Shown here: one piece after another, positions 1 through 8,008 of the stretch
How the letters are laid out: each line of letters begins with the position of its first letter
Position numbering within the stretch: position 1 is the first letter of the stretch
NCBI GenBank assembly: GCA_031539425.1
Contig: JAVKLI010000027.1
Coordinates: 1-19,114, forward strand
Reading direction: 5' to 3'
Origin: UBA4416 sp031539425
GTDB taxonomy: Bacteria > Bacteroidota > Bacteroidia > B-17B0 > Aurantibacillaceae
DNA: 19,114 bases
The notes under the pieces: model-generated
Database searches by the model: none
What the model was told of the DNA's origin: nothing
What the model saw: the letters and a program-made list of their open reading frames with translations, nothing else
Made by a program: the position numbers and the translations under genes

Positions 1-1
1 A

Positions 2-136
2 ACTCAAGAGCAAATACAAGTAGTAGAAGCTAAATTAAACAACAGGCCACGAAAAAGATTTGGATATTTAACCCCTAAAGAAGTATATTTACAAACAATT
101 AAAAACAAAGGACGAAAAGTTGCATTTATAACTTGA
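2..136 (+). CDS. IS30-family transposase, C-terminal end only (cut by window edge)
   Basis: An open frame runs in from the left edge and stops at TGA 134-136. It encodes 44 residues of a DDE transposase C-terminus. It reads LNNRPRKRFGYLTPKEVY near the middle and ends in VAFIT; this Asn-Asn-Arg-Pro-Arg-Lys-Arg, Gly-Tyr-Leu-Thr-Pro pattern followed by a short basic tail is characteristic of IS30-family transposases, which insert and excise the element by cutting and joining its ends. No catalytic residues are visible because they lie upstream of the window, so it cannot be said whether the element is intact. The right terminal inverted repeat should lie shortly after the stop codon but cannot be identified without the left end. 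Family assignment is from recognised motif, not a search. Confidence 0.75.
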   Translation, partial: TQEQIQVVEAKLNNRPRKRFGYLTPKEVYLQTIKNKGRKVAFIT

Positions 137-443
137 ATCCACCAAATAAAAACCTATCTAAATAATTATCTTCAATTAATTTAAAATTAATAAGGCATAT
201 CTGCTTTATTTTAACACATCTATTTTTTTAATCTATAACAAGCACACTCTCAAAATAATACCCAACAACTTTTTGAAGCTGAGAAAACATTTAGGCTATC
301 AAATTTTTGAGCACAAGCATTTAAAAACTTTCTTTACAGAGTACACTTTTATTTAATTTTTAAAATGTTTTTTCAATTTCAGATTAAGCAATACTATTAA
401 CATATTTTAACAGCCTTGTGTATCAACACAATTAAGACAAAAT
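137..443. other. Gene-free stretch between the IS30 remnant and the bat operon
   Basis: About 300 very AT-rich bases with no credible open frame on either strand and no RNA gene that I recognise. It should contain the right end of the IS30 element near its left side and the upstream promoter region of the bat operon near its right side. The only clear structure is the short dyad at 416-431, listed separately. Confidence 0.5.
416..431. repeat. 16-base perfect dyad upstream of the bat operon (possible operator)
   Basis: TTGTGT (416-421) and ACACAA (426-431) are exact reverse complements separated by ATCA. The dyad lies 45 bases before the first bat-operon start codon and just upstream of the candidate -7 box. 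Size and position fit a dimeric repressor or activator site. No T-tract follows, so it is not a terminator. The role is inferred. Confidence 0.4.
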
Positions 444-451
444 TAGCTTTG
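444..451 (+). promoter_or_regulatory. Candidate Bacteroidota -7 promoter box of the bat operon
   Basis: TAGCTTTG matches the TAnnTTTG consensus of the main Bacteroidota sigma factor exactly. Transcription would start around base 457-460, giving a leader of about 20 bases before the ATG at 477. The nearest TTG for a -33 element (416-418) is about 25 bases away, which is farther than usual, so support is partial. Confidence 0.4.
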
Positions 452-476
452 CAGTTATATTTTAAAAAACTGCAAA
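448..476 (+). repeat. 9-base inverted repeat abutting the moxR start codon
   Basis: TTTGCAGTT (448-456) and AACTGCAAA (468-476) are exact reverse complements with an 11-base spacer. The right arm ends directly before the ATG at 477, and the left arm overlaps the candidate -7 box. It could be a DNA operator, or, if transcription starts farther upstream, a leader hairpin that hides the start codon. Confidence 0.5.
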
Positions 477-1469
477 ATGGCTATAGATATTAGAGAATTA
501 AACGAAAAAATACAGTTAGAAAGTTCATTTGTGGATGCGTTAAGCACCGAAATGAATAAAGTAATTGTGGGTCAACACCAAATGGTGGATAGGCTGCTCA
601 TAGGCATGTTAAGTAATGGACACATTTTATTAGAAGGTGTGCCAGGTTTAGCTAAAACACTTGCCATCAATACTCTTGCTAAATGTGTTGATGCCCAGTT
701 TAATAGAGTACAGTTTACCCCTGATTTGTTGCCTGCCGACGTTATTGGAACTATGATATATGCACAAAAGCAAGAACAATTCACTATCAAGAAAGGGCCC
801 ATTTTTGCAAATTTTGTATTAGCCGACGAAATTAACAGAGCCCCCGCTAAGGTACAGTCAGCTTTATTAGAAGCCATGCAGGAACGTCAAGTAACCATTG
901 GCGATCAAACTTTTAAATTGCCAAATCCTTTTTTAGTATTAGCTACTCAAAACCCTATTGATCAAGAGGGCACGTATCCATTACCAGAAGCCCAAATGGA
1001 CCGTTTTATGCTAAAAGTTGTGATTGGTTATCCAAATAAAGAAGAGGAGCGTAAAATTATTTCAGCAAATATTTCAAAAGAAGGCATGCAAACCCCTAAT
1101 GTTATTTTAAAGCCAGAAGACATTGTAAAAGCAAGAGAGATAGTGAAAACAGTGTACATAGATGAAAAAATCGAACGTTACATTGTAGATATTGTTTTTG
1201 CTACCAGATTTCCTAAAGATAATAAATTAGAAAAATTTGCTTCGCTTATTTCCTATGGGGGCTCGCCAAGAGCTAGCATTAACTTAGCCTTAGCAGCTAA
1301 AGCCTACGCCTTTATTAAACGCCGTGGTTATGTTATTCCAGAAGATGTAAGAGCCGTGTGTCACGATGTAATGCGCCACAGAATAGGTTTGAGTTATGAA
1401 GCCGAAGCTGAAAATGTTACAACAGAATATATCATTACCGAGTTATTAAATGTAGTTGAAGTTCCGTAA
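477..1469 (+). CDS. MoxR-type AAA+ ATPase of the bat operon
   Basis: A cytoplasmic AAA+ ATPase of the MoxR group, which acts as a chaperone-like motor on VWA-domain partner proteins. Visible motifs are the Walker A GVPGLAKT at residues 54-61, Walker B FVLADEINR at 113-121, sensor-1 ATQNP at 156-160 and the conserved LPEAQMDRF at 169-177. The C-terminal lid contains SYGGSPRA, also typical of MoxR. At 330 residues it has the usual length. The ATG follows an A-rich leader, as is normal in Bacteroidota. It is the first of eight same-strand genes, 32 bases ahead of the DUF58 gene; the MoxR-DUF58-VWA order marks the MoxR-proper branch. All catalytic motifs are intact. The family is clear, but the client and physiological role are not established. 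No symbol is given because moxR is a family name here. Confidence 0.96.
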   Translation: MAIDIRELNEKIQLESSFVDALSTEMNKVIVGQHQMVDRLLIGMLSNGHILLEGVPGLAKTLAINTLAKCVDAQFNRVQFTPDLLPADVIGTMIYAQKQEQFTIKKGPIFANFVLADEINRAPAKVQSALLEAMQERQVTIGDQTFKLPNPFLVLATQNPIDQEGTYPLPEAQMDRFMLKVVIGYPNKEEERKIISANISKEGMQTPNVILKPEDIVKAREIVKTVYIDEKIERYIVDIVFATRFPKDNKLEKFASLISYGGSPRASINLALAAKAYAFIKRRGYVIPEDVRAVCHDVMRHRIGLSYEAEAENVTTEYIITELLNVVEVP

Positions 1470-1501
1470 TAGTAATAAAAACAGGCTTTACAAACCATAG
1501 C

Positions 1502-2368
1502 ATGGAAACCTCCGAGTTACTAAAAAAAGTTCGCAAAATAGAAATCAAAACCAAGCGTTTGAGTTCTAATGTATTTGCAGGCGAATACCATTCAGCCTTT
1601 AAAGGGCGAGGTATGGCTTTTAGTGAGGTGCGTGAGTATTCAATAGGCGATGACATGCGTTCTATAGATTGGAATGTTACGGCTCGTATGCGTGCGCCTT
1701 ATGTTAAAGTATTTGAAGAAGAGCGAGAGCTTACCGTAATGTTACTGATAGATATGAGTGCCAGCGGCAATTTTGGAACTCAAGAGCAACTCAAAAAAGA
1801 TTTAATTACAGAGCTTTCTGCCGTAGTGGCTTTTTCGGCTACTCAAAATAATGATAAAATAGGGGTAATTTTTTTTACTGATAAAATAGAAAAATTTATT
1901 CCTCCAAAAAAAGGAAAATCACATATCCTACGCATTATACGCGAACTCATTAACTTTGAACCAACAAGCAAACTAACTAATATAGCACAAGCCTTGCAGT
2001 ACCTTACCAATGTTATTAAGAAAAAAAGCGTTGTGTTTTTAATATCCGATTTTTATACCAACGAAAACTATACCGATGCGCTTAAAATAATTAACAAACG
2101 TCATGATGTGGTAGCTTTAAAAATTAGTGACAAACACGAAACAGAATTTCCAAAAATTGGATTAGTAAAATTACAAGATAATGAAACCGGCTCTTATTAT
2201 TGGTTAGATACAAATAACGAAGCTGTACGCAATCAATTTTTACAAAACAAACTGCAATATGATAGTAATTTAAAAGACACTTTTTCTAAAAGTGGAGTAG
2301 ATTATACCATCATCAACACAAGTGAAGGCTACTTAAAACCATTAATGACCTTATTTAAAAAACGATAA
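1502..2368 (+). CDS. DUF58 protein with VWA-like MIDAS fold
   Basis: A 288-residue DUF58 protein with no signal peptide or membrane segment, therefore probably cytoplasmic or peripheral. The family signature GRGMAFSEVREYSIGDDMR is at residues 35-53, followed by SIDWNVTARM. A VWA-like metal-binding (MIDAS) motif DMSAS is at 84-88, with a second acidic position in SDFYT near 182-186, so metal binding appears intact. DUF58 proteins are almost always encoded beside MoxR ATPases and are thought to link the ATPase to membrane VWA proteins; the exact function is unknown. It lies 32 bases after the MoxR gene and 6 bases before the next, consistent with co-transcription. Confidence 0.94.
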   Translation: METSELLKKVRKIEIKTKRLSSNVFAGEYHSAFKGRGMAFSEVREYSIGDDMRSIDWNVTARMRAPYVKVFEEERELTVMLLIDMSASGNFGTQEQLKKDLITELSAVVAFSATQNNDKIGVIFFTDKIEKFIPPKKGKSHILRIIRELINFEPTSKLTNIAQALQYLTNVIKKKSVVFLISDFYTNENYTDALKIINKRHDVVALKISDKHETEFPKIGLVKLQDNETGSYYWLDTNNEAVRNQFLQNKLQYDSNLKDTFSKSGVDYTIINTSEGYLKPLMTLFKKR

Positions 2369-2374
2369 AACACA

Positions 2375-3361
2375 ATGCGTTTTAATTTAAATATTCCTAT
2401 ACCTAAGTGTAACATAATTACACTAACAGCAAGTTTAGTGTTACTATTAAATGCAACTTATGCTCAAATAGAAGTTTATGCTAATATTGAAAAAAATTCA
2501 ATTAAAATAGGTGAGCAAACAAAAATTAAACTTAAAGTAAAGTATAACAAAAAGAAATTAAAAACAGATACGTTTGATTGGCCTGCATTAGAAGATACAC
2601 TAAAAAAAGAAATAGAAATTGTGTCAATATCAAAAATTGATACAGTTATAGAAAACCCAAATTTACCTTATGAAATAACCCAAAACAGACAATTAGTCAT
2701 TACTTGTTTTGATTCAGGGGCTTATATTATAAAACCATTTAAGTTTATTTTAAATAACGATACTACAAATTTTAAACAATCCCAACCGTTAAATTTATAT
2801 GTAAACTCTGTACCTACAAATACCAATGCAGCATCTGTAAAAGATATTAAAGGCCCATTTGATGAGCCATTTGACTGGAGATGGTACTTAAATTATGCGT
2901 ATGGATTTTTAATATGTATCATAACTGGAGGTATTATTTTTTATTTATACCAACGTTATCAAAAAAACAAACCAAAACCTATTGTACCCGAAACCCAAAA
3001 AATACCACCTCATATAATAGCGCTTGAACAATTAGAAAAAATAAAACAAGAAGCTATTTGGAAGCATAATAAAATAAAAGAATATTATTCTGAAATAACC
3101 GATGCAATAAGATTATACATAGAAGGCCGATTTAAAGTGCCAGCTTTAGAGCTTACTACAGACGAGATTTTAAAAATATTTAAACCCCAAGTAATAGATA
3201 GCGATAGTAAAGCAAAACTGATGCAAATACTACAATTAGCTGATTTTGTAAAATTTGCAAAACAAATTCCAATAGAAGCAGAGCACTCAATAACACTAGA
3301 AAATGCTATCAGTTTTGTAAATAACACCTTACGTGATGAAGAGCTACTTAATAGAAATTAA
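2375..3361 (+). CDS. BatD-like single-pass membrane protein between duf58 and batA
   Basis: A 328-residue envelope protein with a signal peptide at residues 1-30 ending ATYA. A beta-rich periplasmic domain covers about 31-145, one membrane helix about 172-193, and a charged helical cytoplasmic domain about 205-320. The cytoplasmic part resembles the tail of DUF4381-type Bat proteins (KEYYSEITDAIRLYIEGRF, then ALELTTDEIL). Residues 237-297 align without gaps to residues 518-578 of BatD in this operon, and the mature N-terminus also resembles that of BatD (KN at 40-41, then IKIGE). It is therefore probably a shorter BatD paralogue lacking the middle beta domains. It begins 6 bases after duf58 and ends 5 bases before batA. 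Specific function is unknown; a structural or scaffold role in the Bat complex is inferred. Confidence 0.85.
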   Translation: MRFNLNIPIPKCNIITLTASLVLLLNATYAQIEVYANIEKNSIKIGEQTKIKLKVKYNKKKLKTDTFDWPALEDTLKKEIEIVSISKIDTVIENPNLPYEITQNRQLVITCFDSGAYIIKPFKFILNNDTTNFKQSQPLNLYVNSVPTNTNAASVKDIKGPFDEPFDWRWYLNYAYGFLICIITGGIIFYLYQRYQKNKPKPIVPETQKIPPHIIALEQLEKIKQEAIWKHNKIKEYYSEITDAIRLYIEGRFKVPALELTTDEILKIFKPQVIDSDSKAKLMQILQLADFVKFAKQIPIEAEHSITLENAISFVNNTLRDEELLNRN

Positions 3362-3366
3362 TAAAT

Positions 3367-4377
3367 ATGTTTAACTATTTTTCAAATATTTATTTTGTCG
3401 AAAAATACTGGTTTTGGTTGCTAGTGCTTATTCCACTTTTAATATTACGTTATGTATTTAAATTTAATAAGCTACAAGGCAATATTAATTATTCTTCATT
3501 TTACTTATTAAAAAATATAACCCAAACATATAAAGCTAAATTTCAGCATTCACTTTTTGTTTTAAGAATGTTAGCTTTAACAGGATTAATAGTTGCCTTA
3601 GCTCGCCCACAATCTAGCAATAGTTGGAAAACCTCACAAACAGAAGGAATTGATATCGTTATTAGTTTAGACGTGTCCTTATCCATGTTGGCAAAAGATT
3701 TTAATCCAAACCGTTTAGAAAGCGCAAAATCTGTATTATCTGATTTTATTGATGCACGACCAAATGATAAAATCGGATTAGTCATATTTGGAGGGCAAGC
3801 TTTTACACAGTGCCCACTAACAACAGATCATAAAATAATTAAAAACTTACTACTCGATATTAAAGCAGGATCATTAGATCAAGGCACCGCTATTGGATTA
3901 GGCTTAGCAAGCGGTATAGCTCGTATTAAAGAAAGTAAATCTAAAAGTAAAGTGGTAGTGCTTATTTCGGATGGAAAAAACAATACAGGTGAAATTGCCC
4001 CATTAACCGCAGCCGAAATTGCTAAAACATTTGGCATTAGGGTGTACTGTATTGGTGTTGGTTCTAAAGGACAGGCTTTACAGCCGGTAGCCATGTACCC
4101 TAATGGCGAATTGCAATACGATTATGCAGATGTTGATATAGATGACGCTACCATGACTCAAATTAGCACCCTAACAGGTGGTAAATATTTTAGAGCTACC
4201 GATAGAGAAAGTTTAGATAAAACTTATCAAGAAATTGATAAGCTGGAAAAAAATATTATTAAAGAACAGAATTTTACAAACAAACAAGATTGGTTTTTTC
4301 CGTTTGCCTGCATTTCTTTTTTCTGTTTGATATTAGAATTTATATTAAAAATGTTTGTTTTTAAAACTATTCCATAA
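3367..4377 (+). CDS. batA: BatA, membrane-anchored VWA-domain protein
   Basis: A 336-residue VWA protein of the inner membrane. An N-terminal helix covers about residues 13-31, a second helix about 62-79, the VWA domain about 95-290, and a C-terminal helix about 309-333. The MIDAS metal site is intact: DVSLS at 102-106, the threonine in GTAIG at 174, and SDG at 201-203. This helix-helix-VWA-helix layout is that of BatA/BatB. VWA domains bind protein partners through a divalent cation; the partner is probably another Bat protein. The stop codon overlaps the batB ATG by one base, which suggests translational coupling. BatA rather than BatB is assigned by its position before the second VWA gene. 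Confidence 0.93.
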   Translation: MFNYFSNIYFVEKYWFWLLVLIPLLILRYVFKFNKLQGNINYSSFYLLKNITQTYKAKFQHSLFVLRMLALTGLIVALARPQSSNSWKTSQTEGIDIVISLDVSLSMLAKDFNPNRLESAKSVLSDFIDARPNDKIGLVIFGGQAFTQCPLTTDHKIIKNLLLDIKAGSLDQGTAIGLGLASGIARIKESKSKSKVVVLISDGKNNTGEIAPLTAAEIAKTFGIRVYCIGVGSKGQALQPVAMYPNGELQYDYADVDIDDATMTQISTLTGGKYFRATDRESLDKTYQEIDKLEKNIIKEQNFTNKQDWFFPFACISFFCLILEFILKMFVFKTIP

Positions 4378-5429
4378 TGTATTTATTCGAAAACACATAT
4401 TGCTTATATGCCCTCTTATTGATACCTATAATAGTACTTGTGTATTGGTTTTACAAAACACAATACCGTAAAAATTTAGCATTATTTGTTAATAGCCATT
4501 TATTAAAATCTATAATGCCCGAGGTATCCATTCATAAAAAGACTTTAAAATTTATTTTGTTTACAACAGCATTACTGTTTTTAATATTAGGTTTGGCTAA
4601 TTTGCAAACGGGTTCAAAATTAAAAAAGGCAGAAAGAGATGGTGCAGATTTAATTTTATGTTTAGATGTTTCTAATTCCATGCTGGCAAGAGATTTATCA
4701 CCAAATAGACTAGAAAGAGCAAAGTTAGCCATAGAAACAATGGTAAATAAACTTAAGGGAGATAGAATAGGAATTGTAGTATTTGCTGGTGAAGCCTACG
4801 TACAATTGCCAATTACGGTTGATTATGGAGCCGCCAAACTCTTTTTAAATAGCATAGACCCTCGTATGATGCCTATACAAGGCACAAATATTGCAGACGC
4901 TATTAATAAAGCATCTGAATGTTTTTCGGATAAAGACAATACAAAAAGTAAAGCCATAATTATAATTACAGACGGAGAAAACAATGAAGAGGCTGAAGAA
5001 AGCGCTATATCAGCAGCTAAAGAATCAGTTAATAAAAACATCATCATTCATACTATTGGCATGGGATCGGAAGAAGGCGTGCCAATCCCTAACTATGTTA
5101 ATGGTAGTATGAATGGTTTTAAAAAAGACAGAAGCGGCAACACTGTAGTTACTAAACTAGATTCTAAAATATTAAAAGAAATAGCCTTTATAGGTAAAGG
5201 TACTTATGTAAAAGCAACAAATAGAGATTTGGGGCTTGAATCGATTTTAAAAAGTTTAAACCAGCTTGAAAAAAAACTTATCGAAACCAAAACCTTTTCT
5301 GAATATGAAAATCAATACCAGTGGTTTTTAGCCGTTGCCTTATTATTATTGCTGATAGAATCCCTTTTAACAGAGCGTTACAATAAAATTATTAGAAAAT
5401 TAAATGTATTTGGTAATGCAAAAAAGTAA
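4377..5429 (+). CDS. batB: BatB, membrane-anchored VWA-domain protein
   Basis: A 350-residue paralogue of BatA with the same layout: N-terminal helix about residues 8-26, second helix about 57-75, VWA domain about 88-290, and a C-terminal helix about 314-331. The MIDAS residues are DVSNS at 97-101, the threonine of QGTN at 170, and TDGENN at 198-203, all intact. The ATG shares one base with the batA stop codon, and the gene runs into batC, so the three genes look translationally coupled. In Bacteroides fragilis the bat genes were first linked to oxygen tolerance; work elsewhere has questioned that role, so the biological function remains open. Confidence 0.94.
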   Translation: MYLFENTYCLYALLLIPIIVLVYWFYKTQYRKNLALFVNSHLLKSIMPEVSIHKKTLKFILFTTALLFLILGLANLQTGSKLKKAERDGADLILCLDVSNSMLARDLSPNRLERAKLAIETMVNKLKGDRIGIVVFAGEAYVQLPITVDYGAAKLFLNSIDPRMMPIQGTNIADAINKASECFSDKDNTKSKAIIIITDGENNEEAEESAISAAKESVNKNIIIHTIGMGSEEGVPIPNYVNGSMNGFKKDRSGNTVVTKLDSKILKEIAFIGKGTYVKATNRDLGLESILKSLNQLEKKLIETKTFSEYENQYQWFLAVALLLLLIESLLTERYNKIIRKLNVFGNAKK

Positions 5430-6180
5430 ACGATATATCATACTTAATTTATTATTTGTATTTATTAACATGGTATGTTATGGACAAGAGTATAAAAAAT
5501 TAACTCATGATTCGTATAAAAAATATGCTAATGGAGATTACATTTCTGCCGCATCAATTTTAAAAAATGTAACTAAAACTACAGCTGATTATTACAAAGC
5601 TAATTTTAATTTAGGAGATGCTTTATACAAAATGGCTTACAACATTAAAACAGGTAAAATACCTGTTCCAAATAAAAAAATAACTAAAGATTCGGCCGCA
5701 AGTTTAGTATTTGAACAAGCTGCAGAGCAATTTGAAATTGTAGCTAAATCTGTTTCTAACCCAGATACCATTCATAAAGCATGGCATAATTATGGTAACT
5801 CTAAATTATTTCAAGGCCAGTTAGAAGACGCTATTTATGGGTATAAAAAGGCTTTAAAGGTAAACCCTAATGATGAAGATACGAGATACAATTTAGCTTT
5901 TGCACAACGATTAAAAAAAGAACAAGACAAAAAAAATCAACAGCAACAAAAACAAAATCAACAGCAACAAAAACAAGACAAAAAAGAACAGCAAAAACAA
6001 GACAAACAAAAAAAACAGGATCAAAAACAAGATCAGCAAAAGCAGCAGCAGCAACAGAAAATGAGTAAAGAACAAGCAGAAAAAATGCTAAAAGCTGTAA
6101 TGAATGAAGATAAAAAGAAACAAGGAGCTAAGAAAAAAGCAATGAGTGGCGATCAAAAACAAATTGAAAAAGATTGGTAA
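5416..6180 (+). CDS. batC: BatC, TPR protein with Gln/Lys-rich tail
   Basis: A 254-residue envelope TPR protein. A signal peptide covers residues 1-23 (ending VCYG). TPR-like helices are at about 30-70 and a clear TPR at about 122-156 (NYGNSKLFQGQLEDAIYGY). A highly charged Gln/Lys low-complexity stretch follows at about 170-215, and the protein ends in EKDW, as BatC proteins usually do. Start: an ATG at 5404 is also in frame, but 5416 puts a basic N-terminus (MQKSKR) directly before the hydrophobic segment, so I prefer it. Either choice overlaps batB, by 14 or 26 bases. It ends one base before batD. The TPR probably binds another Bat protein; the tail may be a flexible spacer. The 21-base tandem repeat in the tail is listed separately. 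Confidence 0.9.
   Translation: MQKSKRYIILNLLFVFINMVCYGQEYKKLTHDSYKKYANGDYISAASILKNVTKTTADYYKANFNLGDALYKMAYNIKTGKIPVPNKKITKDSAASLVFEQAAEQFEIVAKSVSNPDTIHKAWHNYGNSKLFQGQLEDAIYGYKKALKVNPNDEDTRYNLAFAQRLKKEQDKKNQQQQKQNQQQQKQDKKEQQKQDKQKKQDQKQDQQKQQQQQKMSKEQAEKMLKAVMNEDKKKQGAKKKAMSGDQKQIEKDW
5935..5976 (+). repeat. Two exact 21-base tandem repeats in batC
   Basis: Bases 5935-5955 and 5956-5976 are identical and each encode NQQQQKQ. They open the Gln/Lys-rich tail of BatC. A repeat of seven whole codons can change copy number by slippage without breaking the frame, so tail length may vary between strains. Confidence 0.85.
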
Positions 6181-6181
6181 C

Positions 6182-8002
6182 ATGAAAAAAAATCAAAATA
6201 TCATTTTCTATTTTATTTTATTTGTTAGTGGGTTAGTTTATTCTCAAAACCCTAGTTTTGTTGCCTCTGTAAGTAAAAATAAAGTTGAAGTAAACGAACC
6301 GTTTACTATTTCATTTGTATTGTCTGGTACAGGGGGTAATGTTACTTTACCATCACTTGATGCAGATTTTAATATAGTAGGTGGGCCTAATCAAAGTAAT
6401 AGCTTCTCTAGTGTTAATGGAGTTAACTCACAAGCAACCACCATCTCTATTTTTTTAACGGCTAAGCACACAGGCGCTATAACTATAGGTGCAGCTAGTG
6501 TAAAGAGTGGTAATTCAAAATTAGAAACAAAACCTATTACCATAGAAGTTGTAAAAGTTGGTGCAGGCAGCGGAGCTACAGCTGTTGGAAATACAGGCAA
6601 TCAAAAACAAAATATAAAAGAAAGTAACGGGCAAGATTTATTTGTAAAATCATTTGTTAATAAAAGCAACGCTTACTTGGGCGAACAAATTATTTTAACC
6701 CAAAAGGTATACTCTCGTTTAGATTTAAGAGGTTTTCAAAAAGTAGAGTTTCCATCATACAATGGGTTTTGGTCTCAAACACAAAACAATTCAAAGCAAA
6801 TAGAATTACATCAAGAAACAATAAATGGGTTAACCTATTATGTTGCCACATATCATACAGTTTATTTATTTCCACAACAAGTAGGGCAAATTTCTATAGA
6901 GCCAATTACATTAGAGTGTGTTGTAAGGCGTCAATCGAGTAGACAACCAAGAGACTTGTTTGAACAGTTTTTTGGTGGCGGATTTGAAGATGCGGTGGTT
7001 GCTGTAAAAAGTAAGCTTGTAAATGTAAATATTCAAGAGTTACCTATTGCAAATAAACCACTCGAATTTAACGGCGCTGTGGGTAATTTTTCGGCAAAAA
7101 TAGATATAAATCATAATAAAATTAAAGCAAATGAAGCCATTACTTTAAAACTAACAATTTCAGGAAGTGGTAATATTAAATTAGTAGAGCCAATTAATTT
7201 AAACCTACCTTCATCATTTGAAATATTTGAACCAAAAATAACAGAAAATATTAATTCAAACGATGGCGTATCTGGCACTAAAACATTTGAATATTTAATT
7301 ATACCACGTGAAAAAGGAGAATTTGTTATTAAAAATGTAGCCTTTAGTTATTTTAACCCTACTACTCAAAAATATAATACTATTTCTATACCTGAATTTA
7401 AAATATTAGTACTACCTGGAAGTGGTAATCAAAACGAAGTATCTGGAGCAGCGACAAAAAATGAAATTTCAGAAACAGCCCAAGATATTAGATACATTTT
7501 TTTAGACGATTTGAATTTGCAATTAAAATCTAATGAATTGTTTTTTTCTTCATCACATATAACAAGTTTATTATTAATTATATTTTTATTTATAGGAAGT
7601 TTAATAGCATTAACTATTTATAAAAATAATAATAAAGATATTAGTAAGGTAAATGAACGCAAGGCTTCTAAAGTGGCCCACCAACAGTTATTTAACGCTA
7701 AAAAAATGATGGAACAAAATAATGCCGATTTATTTTTCGCGGAAATATTAAAAGCATTACACCTTTATATTACACATAAATTTTCGTTATCAATTACCGA
7801 TTTATCACAACAAAAAACAATAGAACTATTTATTACAAAAGGCATACAACACGATACAGTTCAGAATTTTATAGATATTATTAGTAATTGCGAAATGGTA
7901 AAGTATTCAAATCAAGGAAAAGAAAAAATTGATTTACAAAACACCTATCAAGATGCACTTACGTTGATATCTAAAATAGAATCACAATTAAAAAAAGCAT
8001 AA
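6182..8002 (+). CDS. batD: BatD, oxygen-tolerance family membrane protein
   Basis: A 606-residue BatD protein. A signal peptide covers residues 1-21 (ending LVYS, then QNPSF). A long beta-rich periplasmic region follows, probably several immunoglobulin-like domains, with a single membrane helix at about 459-480 and a helical cytoplasmic tail at about 494-606. An upstream in-frame ATG at 6146 lies inside batC and would add twelve residues before the signal peptide; the ATG at 6182, one base after the batC stop, is far more likely. The tail (FFAEILKALHLYITHKF at 518-534) is homologous to that of the protein encoded at 2375-3361. BatD spans the membrane and probably connects periplasmic TPR and VWA partners to the cytoplasmic ATPase side. 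batE follows after 6 bases. Confidence 0.93.
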   Translation: MKKNQNIIFYFILFVSGLVYSQNPSFVASVSKNKVEVNEPFTISFVLSGTGGNVTLPSLDADFNIVGGPNQSNSFSSVNGVNSQATTISIFLTAKHTGAITIGAASVKSGNSKLETKPITIEVVKVGAGSGATAVGNTGNQKQNIKESNGQDLFVKSFVNKSNAYLGEQIILTQKVYSRLDLRGFQKVEFPSYNGFWSQTQNNSKQIELHQETINGLTYYVATYHTVYLFPQQVGQISIEPITLECVVRRQSSRQPRDLFEQFFGGGFEDAVVAVKSKLVNVNIQELPIANKPLEFNGAVGNFSAKIDINHNKIKANEAITLKLTISGSGNIKLVEPINLNLPSSFEIFEPKITENINSNDGVSGTKTFEYLIIPREKGEFVIKNVAFSYFNPTTQKYNTISIPEFKILVLPGSGNQNEVSGAATKNEISETAQDIRYIFLDDLNLQLKSNELFFSSSHITSLLLIIFLFIGSLIALTIYKNNNKDISKVNERKASKVAHQQLFNAKKMMEQNNADLFFAEILKALHLYITHKFSLSITDLSQQKTIELFITKGIQHDTVQNFIDIISNCEMVKYSNQGKEKIDLQNTYQDALTLISKIESQLKKA

Positions 8003-8008
8003 CACCCT

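Noticed and set aside
572..877. Long antisense frame within the MoxR gene
   Set aside because: It lies opposite a clear, conserved ATPase coding region and encodes nothing recognisable. The same holds for the other antisense frames inside bat genes, lipB-side genes and purB.
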